NCBI GenBank assembly: GCA_947627185.1
Contig: CANQVF010000005.1
Location: 1-64,000, forward strand
DNA from: an uncultured Clostridia bacterium
GTDB lineage: Bacteria; Bacillota; Clostridia; TANB77; CAG-508
Direction: 5' to 3'
Length of the DNA: 64,000 nt
Under the pieces are notes generated by a model. The model made no database searches. It saw nothing but the letters and a program-made list of their open reading frames with translations, and had not been told where the DNA came from. How positions within the stretch are numbered: the stretch's first letter is position 1; each line of letters starts with the position of its first letter. Of this stretch, positions 34,377-41,713 are shown piece after piece. The position numbers were made by a program, and so were the translations under genes.

Positions 34377-34541
34377 ATGGATGATTTTAAAATGAAAGTA
34401 GATGAATCATATAAAAAAGGAATAGAAAAAATTCCAAATTTTCAAAAAGTTTTATCAGAAATAACTAAAACAGCACAAAAAGATGATTTGAGTTTGGAAT
34501 TAACTAATAATAATTTAGATGATAGAGAAATGGATTTATAA
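34377..34541 (+). CDS. 54-residue acidic protein of unknown function
   Basis: It starts MDDFKMKVDESYKKGIEKIP and is helical and charged, with no membrane segment. The ribosome site is weak (AGGAAA). It begins 17 bp after the coiled-coil gene and ends 10 bp before the pheS promoter. Supported mainly by position and an uninterrupted frame. Confidence 0.4.
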   Translation: MDDFKMKVDESYKKGIEKIPNFQKVLSEITKTAQKDDLSLELTNNNLDDREMDL

Positions 34542-34550
34542 AATAAATAC

Positions 34551-34579
34551 TTGATTTTAAATAAAAAATATGCTATATT
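34551..34579 (+). promoter_or_regulatory. SigA-type promoter of pheST
   Basis: TTGATT (34551-34556) and TATATT (34574-34579) with a 17-bp spacer, directly before the T-box leader. Confidence 0.6.
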
Positions 34580-34594
34580 ATTAACATAATATTT

Positions 34595-34836
34595 TAAAAC
34601 CGCTAATAAAAAGCAAAGTAAGTAAATAGTTTGGTTTTAAAGAGAAAACAAATGTTACGCTGAAAATTTGTTTAAACTGTATTTACTGAAATTTCACTTT
34701 TGAGGTTTTTATGGTGAAAAAATAGTAGCCATAAACGTTTGTTACGTTATAACTTTAATGAGGTTAATTTATAAAATTAATAAAATTAGGTGGTAACACG
34801 TTTTAATTCGTCCTATGCATATAGGACGTTTTTTTT
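34595..34836 (+). promoter_or_regulatory. T-box leader of pheST
   Basis: A long leader contains Stem I sequence (AGTAAATA near 34620 pairing with TATTTACT near 34680) and the T-box motif AGGTGGTAACACG (34788-34800). The terminator hairpin CGTCCTAT/ATAGGACG (34809-34828) is followed by eight T. Uncharged tRNA(Phe) should pair with a UUC specifier and the T-box loop and favour read-through. A candidate UUC lies at 34693-34695, but the specifier loop was not folded rigorously. Confidence 0.9.
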
Positions 34837-34848
34837 AAGGAGGGAAAA

Positions 34849-35898
34849 ATGAAAGAAAAACTTGAAAAGATTAAAGAAAATGCAAAAGAAAGTATTAACA
34901 AAATTCAAAATTTACAAGAATTGCAAGATTTAAAAGTAAAACTTTTAGGTAAGAAAAGTGAATTATCTACAATTTTAAAAGGTTTAGGAAGTTTAGCTGC
35001 AGAAGAAAGACCAAAAGTAGGAAGCTTTGTAAACGAAGTAAGAAACGAAATTGAATCAAATATTAATGAAGCAGAAAAAAAACTTAAAGAAAAAGCATTA
35101 TCACAAAAGTTGGAAAAAGAAAAAATAGATATTACAGTACCTGGAACAAAAGTAAAAAGAGGAAGTAAACATCCAATAAATAGAGTTATAGAAGAAATTC
35201 AAGATTTATTTGTTTCTATGGGATATGATGTTGTAGATGGTCCAGAGCTTGAAACAGATGAATTTTGTTTTGAAAGATTAAATCTTCCAGATGGTCACCC
35301 AGCAAGAGATATGCAAGATAGTTTCTATATAACAAGTGAATATTTATTAAGAACACAAACTTCTGCAGTTCAAGCAAGAACAATGCTTGCTAATACAGAA
35401 AAATCTCCAATAAGAATGGTTTGTACAGGAAAAACATATAGAAGAGAAGATGATGCCACACATTCTCATCAATTTAATCAAGTTGAAGGTTTAGTAATAG
35501 ATAAAAAAGAGTTAAACGTATCTTTAGCAGATTTAAAGGGAACATTAGAAGTTTTTGTTAAAAAAATGATTGGAGAAAAAACTGAATTAAGATTTAGACC
35601 AAGTTATTTCCCATTTACAGAACCTTCTTATGAAGTTGATGTTACTTGTTTTAAATGTGGTGGAAAAGGATGTCCACTTTGCAAAAAAACAGGTTGGATT
35701 GAACTTTTAGGAGCTGGAATGGTACACCCAAATGTATTGAAAATGAATGGATATGATCCAGAAAAATATGCAGGATTCGCATTTGGTACTGGTATAGATA
35801 GATTAGCAATGTTCAAATATGGAATTACAGATATGAGATATCTATATACAAATGATGTTAGATTTTTAAGTCAATTTGATAGAAAAGATGAAGAATAA
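34849..35898 (+). CDS. pheS: Phenylalanyl-tRNA synthetase alpha subunit
   Basis: 349 residues. An N-terminal coiled-coil arm (1-85) is followed by the class II core: HPINRVIEEIQDLFVSMGYD, then DGHPARDMQDSFYI, TYRREDDATHSHQFNQVEG (motif 2) and GFAFGTGIDRLAMFKYGI (motif 3). A Cys cluster (CFKCGGKGCPLCKKTGW) forms the zinc-type insertion common in bacterial PheS. It makes Phe-tRNA(Phe) with PheT as an alpha2beta2 enzyme. AAGGAGGG ribosome site just after the T-box terminator. Confidence 0.97.
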   Translation: MKEKLEKIKENAKESINKIQNLQELQDLKVKLLGKKSELSTILKGLGSLAAEERPKVGSFVNEVRNEIESNINEAEKKLKEKALSQKLEKEKIDITVPGTKVKRGSKHPINRVIEEIQDLFVSMGYDVVDGPELETDEFCFERLNLPDGHPARDMQDSFYITSEYLLRTQTSAVQARTMLANTEKSPIRMVCTGKTYRREDDATHSHQFNQVEGLVIDKKELNVSLADLKGTLEVFVKKMIGEKTELRFRPSYFPFTEPSYEVDVTCFKCGGKGCPLCKKTGWIELLGAGMVHPNVLKMNGYDPEKYAGFAFGTGIDRLAMFKYGITDMRYLYTNDVRFLSQFDRKDEE

Positions 35899-35910
35899 AA
35901 GGAGGATATT

Positions 35911-38277
35911 ATGAAATTAAGTAAAAATTTTGTTAAAGATTATGTAGATGTTCAAGCTGATTTAAAAACTTTAGCAGAAGATATGACTAGAGTTGGAAAT
36001 GAATATGATTCAGCAGAAAAATTAGTTCCTTCTACAAAATTAGTTATAGGAAAAGTTTTAGAATGTAAAGCTCATCCAGATTCAGATCATTTACATTGTT
36101 GCAAAGTTGATGTTGGAAATGAAGTTTTAAATATAGTTTGTGGTGCACCAAATGTTAGAGAAAATATAAAAGTTATAGTTGCATTAGCAGGTGCAGAACT
36201 TCCAAATGGTTTTTTAATTAAAAAAAGCAATATAAGAGGAGAAGAATCTAATGGTATGATTTGTGCTCTTTATGAAATAGGAATAGATAAAAAATTCTTA
36301 TCAGAAGAAGACAAAAATGGAATTCATATTTTGCCAGATGATGCTCCTGTTGGAAAAGATCCAGTAGAATATTTAAAATTAGATGATGAAGTTATAGATT
36401 TTGAATTAACAGCAAATAGAGGAGATTTACTTAGCATTTTAGGAATGGCTTATGAAATCGGAGCAATTTATGATAAAAAAGTAAAAGAAGTAGATTTATC
36501 ACATGGAGAATCTGGTGAAGATTTAAATAATAGTTTTGAAGTTAGAGTAAATACAGATAATTGTAAATTATTTTTAGCAAGAAAAGCTTTAAATGTAACA
36601 ATAAAAGAAAGCCCAGATTTTATCAAAAATAGACTTATTGCATCAGATATAAGACCAATAAATAATGTTGTAGATATTAGTAACTATGTAATGCTTGAAC
36701 TTGGCCAACCTTTACATTTTTATGATGCAGATAGATTAGGAAATTGTATAGAAACAAGAATGGCAAAAAATGGAGAAAAATTAACAACTTTAGATGGTAT
36801 AGAAAGAGATTTAGAAGAAACAGATATAGTTATTTCAGATGGAACTAGAGCTATTGGATTAGCAGGTGTTATGGGTGGATTAGATACAGAAATTGAAGAA
36901 ACAACAAAAAATGTTTTAATAGAAGCTGCTATATTTGATTCAGTAAGAGTAAGAAAAACTTCTAAAAAAATTGTAAGAAGTGAAGCAAGTAATCGTTTTG
37001 AAAAAGGATTAGATCCAAATAGAACATATATGGCAATTGAAAGAGCTGTAAAATTATTAGAAAAATATGCAGATGCTACAATTCAAACAGGAACAGTAGT
37101 ATATGATAAAGCAGATAAAACTGAAAAGAAAATAGACATTTTAGTTAAAGATATTAATGATTTACTTGGAACTAATATTTCAAAATCAGATGTTTTAGAT
37201 GTATTTAGAAGATTAGATTTTAAATATACTGAAAATGGAGATTTAATAACTGTTACAGTTCCAACAAGAAGATTAGATATTTCTATTAAAGAAGATTTAA
37301 TTGAAGAAGTGGGAAGAATTTATGGAGTAGATAATATAAAAGGAAAATTACCAGTTGTTCCTATGAAAATTGGAAGTGTAGATAAAACTCAAAGAAAAAT
37401 TAGAGATAGAATGATATCTTTAGGTTTAAATGAAACATTATCTTATGTATTAATAAATGATAAAGATGTTCATAAATATACAAGTGATTCTTTTGAAGAA
37501 TTAAAATTATTAGATCCAATGACAGAAGAAAGAAATGTCTTAAGATATAGTTTAATACCTTCTTTATATAAAATTTATGAATACAATAAAGCACATTATA
37601 TTAAAGATGTTTCTATATTTGAAATAGGAAAAGGTTTCTTCAAAAAAGATGAAAAATATGAAGAAAATACAAAACTTTGTGCTTTAATGACTGGAGAATA
37701 TTATTTAGGAATAAATAATCAAAAGCAAGTTGACTTTTATATAATAAAAGGTGTTTCAGAAGAGATTTTAAACTATTTAGGATATGAAGGAAGATATAGT
37801 TTTTGTTCTCCTAAACAATCTTTAACAGAATTTCATCCAGGTCAGGTTGCAGAAATAAATGTAAATGGGGAAATAGTTGGTGTTATTGGAAGAATTCATC
37901 CAGAAATTTCAAAAGAACCTGTTTATGTATTTGAAATTAATTTAGATAAATTACTTGCTAAAAAAGTAAGCAAAATGAAATTTAAAGAAATTTCTATTTA
38001 TCCAACCATAAAAAAGGATATAGCAATTATTTTAGATAAAAATATTTCAGCAGATGAGATTTCAAAGGTAATAAAAAAGACAGGCGGAAATTTATTAGTA
38101 AATTACGAAATATTTGATGTTTATGAAAATGTAGTTTTAGGAGATAGAAAAAGTGTTGCTTATTCTTTAACATTTGGTTCAAATACAAAAACTTTAACAG
38201 ATGATGAGGTAAATCCAATTATTGAAAAAATAATTGAAAGTCTAGAGAAAAATTTACACGCAGAATTAAGAAAATAA
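35911..38277 (+). CDS. pheT: Phenylalanyl-tRNA synthetase beta subunit
   Basis: 788 residues. Domains in order: a tRNA-binding OB domain (about 40-150, HPDSDHLHCCKVDVG), a B3/B4 editing domain (ASDIRPINNVVDISNYVMLE), a B5 domain (near 400-470), a core synthetase-like domain, and a C-terminal ferredoxin-like anticodon-binding domain (about 695-788, KFKEISIYPTIKKDIAIILD). It corrects mischarged Tyr and binds tRNA. AAGGAGG ribosome site, 12 bp after pheS; same T-box-controlled transcript. Confidence 0.97.
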   Translation: MKLSKNFVKDYVDVQADLKTLAEDMTRVGNEYDSAEKLVPSTKLVIGKVLECKAHPDSDHLHCCKVDVGNEVLNIVCGAPNVRENIKVIVALAGAELPNGFLIKKSNIRGEESNGMICALYEIGIDKKFLSEEDKNGIHILPDDAPVGKDPVEYLKLDDEVIDFELTANRGDLLSILGMAYEIGAIYDKKVKEVDLSHGESGEDLNNSFEVRVNTDNCKLFLARKALNVTIKESPDFIKNRLIASDIRPINNVVDISNYVMLELGQPLHFYDADRLGNCIETRMAKNGEKLTTLDGIERDLEETDIVISDGTRAIGLAGVMGGLDTEIEETTKNVLIEAAIFDSVRVRKTSKKIVRSEASNRFEKGLDPNRTYMAIERAVKLLEKYADATIQTGTVVYDKADKTEKKIDILVKDINDLLGTNISKSDVLDVFRRLDFKYTENGDLITVTVPTRRLDISIKEDLIEEVGRIYGVDNIKGKLPVVPMKIGSVDKTQRKIRDRMISLGLNETLSYVLINDKDVHKYTSDSFEELKLLDPMTEERNVLRYSLIPSLYKIYEYNKAHYIKDVSIFEIGKGFFKKDEKYEENTKLCALMTGEYYLGINNQKQVDFYIIKGVSEEILNYLGYEGRYSFCSPKQSLTEFHPGQVAEINVNGEIVGVIGRIHPEISKEPVYVFEINLDKLLAKKVSKMKFKEISIYPTIKKDIAIILDKNISADEISKVIKKTGGNLLVNYEIFDVYENVVLGDRKSVAYSLTFGSNTKTLTDDEVNPIIEKIIESLEKNLHAELRK

Positions 38278-38290
38278 AACTTATTAAAAA

Positions 38291-38374
38291 ATTGGAATTA
38301 TTATGAAAAATCTAATAATTTCAATTTTTTTTAAATTAAAATTATTATAAAAATTTAGTAATTTTAATTTTTTT
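38291..38374 (+). terminator. Two tandem hairpins with T-runs after pheT
   Basis: ATTGGAATTATTA pairs with TAATAATTTCAAT then eight T. Directly after it AAATTAAAATTATTA pairs with TAGTAATTTTAATTT then more T. The two units are about 42 bp each and similar, so the terminator looks duplicated. Confidence 0.65.
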
Positions 38375-38383
38375 AAAACTTAA

Positions 38384-38541
38384 ATTATTATGGCTACTAT
38401 ATATTATTTTAATAGTGACTTGGTGTCGCAATCTTCTTTTTTAAAAAATAAAATGAAGATTGCTCCATTTCGCCCTTCGCTACGCTACGGTTGATCGCTT
38501 ACGCGTCACTTATAAAATAAAATATAGTAGCCATAATAATT
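38384..38541. repeat. Palindromic intergenic repeat, copy 2 (inverted)
   Basis: The core 38415-38509 (95 bp) is the reverse complement of the copy at 8168-8261 with a few differences, mostly in the internal loop. Flanking arms AATTATTATGGCTACTATAT and the complementary right arm pair with each other. They differ from the arms of copy 1 beyond the shared TATATATTATTTTA segment. It sits between the pheT terminators and the GH25 promoter, with no coding capacity. Confidence 0.85.
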
Positions 38542-38595
38542 AATTTGCAAAAATAAAAAAGTATTTTTTGAAATTAAAATGAAATATATATAATC

Positions 38596-38624
38596 TTGAC
38601 CTATAACAAATTTAAATTTATAAT
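38596..38624 (+). promoter_or_regulatory. SigA-type promoter of the GH25 gene
   Basis: TTGACC (38596-38601) and TATAAT (38619-38624) with a 17-bp spacer, 20 bp before the start codon; a GAGGTG ribosome site follows. Confidence 0.75.
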
Positions 38625-38644
38625 AATATTGAGGTGTAAAAGAT

Positions 38645-40267
38645 ATGAGTAAATTAAGTTTACGAGGAAAAATTATTATAATTTCTGCAATTGTAATTGC
38701 TGTACTTGCTATAGTTGGTGTAATTATATTTAAAAGTGTTAATGTTAAAACAGTTACTACAGCAGTTGCAGGAGATACTTCAAAAAAATTATCAGAAGAG
38801 GAAATTATAGAAGAAGTTAAAGAAGAAGTTGTTGTGGTACCACAAGATAATTCAATAGATAGTTCTTTAACAGAATTAGTTACATTTGGAAACTTAGAAG
38901 TTGAAGTTCCAAAAGCAAAAGTTGCTAAAGCTAGAGATGAAGAAGATCCTGAAAAAGTTAAGAAAAAAGGTGGAGCTAGTGTATCACAAGGAGATACTGC
39001 AGCAATGTTTGAAAATACAGGTGTAAAATCTTATGGTATAGATGTATCTTCTTACCAAGGAAATATAGATTGGGCTGCTGTTAGAGCAAGTGGAGTTGAC
39101 TTTGCTATAATAAGAGCAGGTTTTAGAGGATATGGAACAGGAGCATTAAAAGAAGATCCTTATTTTAGAAAAAATGCTGCAAATGCAAGTGCTAATGGAA
39201 TAAAAGTTGGTGCATATTTTTATTCAGCTGCTGTAAATGAAACAGAAGCTTTAGAAGAAGCAATAACTATTGTTAAAACAATTTCTACAAGTAGAATAAC
39301 ATATCCAGTAGTATATGATAGCGAAGAAATAGGTGTAGCAGGACATAGAACAGCTGGTGTAAGTGGAGCACAAGCTGCAAGTAATGCAAATACATTTTTA
39401 AACTATGTAAGATCAATGGGATATGAACCTATGCTTTATGCAAATAAAAGTGATATAGGAAAAATGGGTAGAGGCAATTTTTCTTGTAAATTCTGGCTTG
39501 CTCATTATACTAATAGTGGACAAACAGACTATACAGGAAGTCATCATATGTGGCAATATACAAGTGAAGGAAGTGTGCCAGGAATTAATGGAAAAGTAGA
39601 TATGAATGTTGCATATTTTTCTTATGGCGCAACTGCTAATGCAAAACACGAGCATAACTATAATATTCTTGTAAAAAACAGTAAAGTAGATCCAAAATGT
39701 ACTGAGCCTGGAAGTAAAGTAATGCAATGTTCTTGTGGTGAAACTAAAAAAGAAGAAATTCCAGCTTTAGGACATAAATGGGGAAATTGGACTGTTATAG
39801 AATCAGAAAAAGTTGAAAATAAAATTAAAAAATCAAGAACTTGTAGTCAGTGTAAAACTGTAGAAACTAAAGAATTTGATTGCGAGCATGATTATAAATT
39901 AAAAGAAACTTTAGAAGAGGCAACTTGCGAAAAAGTAGGAAAAGCTCAATATGAATGTACATTGTGTGGACATATAGAAGAAAAAGAAATTCCAAAGAAA
40001 GAACATGAGTATGAATTGCAAAAGCCTTATAAAGAAGACCCAACATGTGAAAAAGATGGAGTAGGAATATATAAATGTAAAAAATGTGGAGAAACAGAAG
40101 AAAGAACTATTCCAGCATTAGGACATGAACTAGGAGAATTAATTCAAAATGCAGAAGAAAAGTTACAATATAGAGAATGTAAAAGGTGTAAAAATAGATT
40201 TGAAGAAGCTCCTTATGAACCACCTACAAATACAGAGAAACCTTCAAACGTTTTAGAACAACAATAA
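38645..40267 (+). CDS. GH25 lysozyme with C-terminal Cys-rich repeats
   Basis: 540 residues. A signal anchor spans 9-29 and an acidic linker runs to about 125. The GH25 muramidase domain (about 130-330) starts SYGIDVSSYQGNIDWAAVRA with Asp133; the catalytic pair is YDSEE (Asp225, Glu227), and it ends with HHMWQYTSEGSVPGINGKVD. From about 340 there are four repeats of the type C-x(4)-G-x(5)-C-x-x-C-G-(E/H)-x(4)-E-I-P-x-x-(G/E)-H (for example KCKKCGETEERTIPALGHEL), a surface-protein repeat with paired Cys. It cuts peptidoglycan glycan strands outside the cell; the repeats may attach it to the wall or bind metal. Confidence 0.88.
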   Translation: MSKLSLRGKIIIISAIVIAVLAIVGVIIFKSVNVKTVTTAVAGDTSKKLSEEEIIEEVKEEVVVVPQDNSIDSSLTELVTFGNLEVEVPKAKVAKARDEEDPEKVKKKGGASVSQGDTAAMFENTGVKSYGIDVSSYQGNIDWAAVRASGVDFAIIRAGFRGYGTGALKEDPYFRKNAANASANGIKVGAYFYSAAVNETEALEEAITIVKTISTSRITYPVVYDSEEIGVAGHRTAGVSGAQAASNANTFLNYVRSMGYEPMLYANKSDIGKMGRGNFSCKFWLAHYTNSGQTDYTGSHHMWQYTSEGSVPGINGKVDMNVAYFSYGATANAKHEHNYNILVKNSKVDPKCTEPGSKVMQCSCGETKKEEIPALGHKWGNWTVIESEKVENKIKKSRTCSQCKTVETKEFDCEHDYKLKETLEEATCEKVGKAQYECTLCGHIEEKEIPKKEHEYELQKPYKEDPTCEKDGVGIYKCKKCGETEERTIPALGHELGELIQNAEEKLQYRECKRCKNRFEEAPYEPPTNTEKPSNVLEQQ

Positions 40268-40291
40268 TTAATAAATATAAGGAGAAATAAA

Positions 40292-40840
40292 ATGTTATCA
40301 TATATAGTTATAGGAATAATAGTAGTAATATTTATATATATAGGTATAACTTATAATAGTTTAGTAAAATCTAGAAATTTAGTAAAAGAAGCTTTTTCAA
40401 CTATGGATGTTTATTTAAAGAAAAGATGGGATTTAATTCCTAATTTAGTTGAAATAGTAAAAGGATATGCAAAATACGAAAAAGAAGTTTTTGAAAAAAT
40501 TACTTCACTAAGAGTAAATTCATATGAAGACATGACAATGAATAAGAAAATTAATGTAAATGAAGAGATAACTAGAAATATATCAAAAATTATGGCTATT
40601 TCAGAAAATTATCCAGATTTAAAAGCAAGTCAAAACTTTATTGAACTAAGCAATAATTTAACAAAAATAGAAGATGAAATAGCAAATAGTAGAAAATATT
40701 ATAATGGTACTGTAAAACTTTTTAATGATAAAATTCAAATGTTTCCTAGCAATATTATAGCTAATTTATTTGGCTTTAATTCTGCTAGTATGTTTGAAAT
40801 AAATGCAGAAGAAAAAAATAATATAAAGGTGGACTTATAA
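40292..40840 (+). CDS. lemA: LemA family protein
   Basis: 182 residues. The N-terminal helix is 3-21, then NSLVKSRNLVKEAFSTMDVY and LKKRWDLIPNLVEIVKGYAK, the LemA signature, and the C-terminus has YYNGTVKLFNDKIQMFPSNI. LemA proteins have one N-terminal helix and a helical bundle; function unsettled, often paired with a TPM-phosphatase or DUF2207 membrane protein. Here the downstream partner appears reduced to a remnant (40842-40973). Confidence 0.92.
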   Translation: MLSYIVIGIIVVIFIYIGITYNSLVKSRNLVKEAFSTMDVYLKKRWDLIPNLVEIVKGYAKYEKEVFEKITSLRVNSYEDMTMNKKINVNEEITRNISKIMAISENYPDLKASQNFIELSNNLTKIEDEIANSRKYYNGTVKLFNDKIQMFPSNIIANLFGFNSASMFEINAEEKNNIKVDL

Positions 40841-40841
40841 T

Positions 40842-40973
40842 ATGAGAAAAAAACTTTTATTTGGTGTATTTTTTATAATTGTATTTATTATAATGTTAAT
40901 AATGCCAAATAAATCATTGGCAGCTACTAATGGTTATGAAGTATTTCAGATGAAAATGGCTATAAAGTTATAA
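40842..40973 (+). pseudogene. Remnant or short secreted protein after lemA
   Basis: 43 residues. It starts MRKKLLFGVFFIIVFIIMLI, a good signal peptide ending near KSLAATNGYE, with a stop soon after. In the +1 frame the sequence continues SDENGYKVIKIC and then also stops. LemA genes are often followed by a signal-peptide-bearing membrane protein, so this is probably the 5' stub of such a gene. A terminator follows at 41027-41065. Confidence 0.45.
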
Positions 40974-41026
40974 AAATTTGTTAAAATTATGCCAAAAAGA
41001 AATTCTTATGAAAATAAAATATTAAG

Positions 41027-41065
41027 AAAAATAAGAGGCTTAAAGATAAAAAGCCTCTTATTTTT
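41027..41065 (+). terminator. Rho-independent terminator of the GH25-lemA unit
   Basis: AAAAATAAGAGGCTT pairs perfectly with AAGCCTCTTATTTTT across a 9-nt loop. Confidence 0.9.
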
Positions 41066-41141
41066 ATAAATAAAAAAATGTTATATTAATCTATAATAAA
41101 AAAGTAAGCTACAAAATTTTTTTTAATCTTAAAGTTTTAAA

Positions 41142-41567
41142 TTATAAAAATTTTTTAAGTCTATTAATATTGTTTTCTTGAAGTCTAATAAATCCATTTA
41201 AAATATCCTTAACATTTTGACTTGCTTCTGGGCTTTGATTTAATAATTTAAAACCTTTTATAACTCCCATATCATAACCTTGAATTAAAAGTTCAGAAAG
41301 TTTTGTATTTGAAGTATCATTTATAGTATTCATTTGAATACCAGTCCAACCCATAATTTTTTGATTAATTGGTGTGTCATCTGGAATTTCACCAATATTA
41401 GAAAATTCATCATTTACTTTATTTAAAGTTGTTTGATATGTTTGAAATTGAGTGCTTAATTCATCTCTAAAGTTTGGGTCAGAACTTTTTTTAGAAACTT
41501 CTTCTAAAGAAGACATTCCCATAGTAACTCCTTTATGAATTTCATTTAATATAGTTAAATCGTCCAT
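41142..41567 (-). CDS. Ferritin-like four-helix protein of unknown function
   Basis: 141 residues from the ATG at 41565-41567, which has GGAGG 5-9 nt upstream. The N-terminus MDDLTILNEIHKGVTMGMSS, then MGWTGIQMNTINDTSNTKLS and a C-terminal INRLKKFL, give a four-helix pattern. It resembles small DUF2383/ferritin-like proteins of Clostridia, but clear di-iron Glu/His pairs are not obvious. It stands alone on the minus strand between lemA and addA. Confidence 0.55.
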   Translation of the reverse strand: MDDLTILNEIHKGVTMGMSSLEEVSKKSSDPNFRDELSTQFQTYQTTLNKVNDEFSNIGEIPDDTPINQKIMGWTGIQMNTINDTSNTKLSELLIQGYDMGVIKGFKLLNQSPEASQNVKDILNGFIRLQENNINRLKKFL

Positions 41568-41713
41568 AAAAACCTCCATAAATATTTTTAATTATTATTT
41601 GCAATTATTTCTAAAATATACTTTTTTAAATATAAAAATTGTTATATAATTGCTAAAACAAAAAGGATAAATTAAAAAATTTTTATTTATTTTCTAAAAA
41701 GAAGGGATAAGAA

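Noticed and set aside
39413..39727. 104-residue minus-strand frame inside the GH25 gene
   Set aside because: Lies opposite the catalytic domain, which is intact and recognisable on the + strand.
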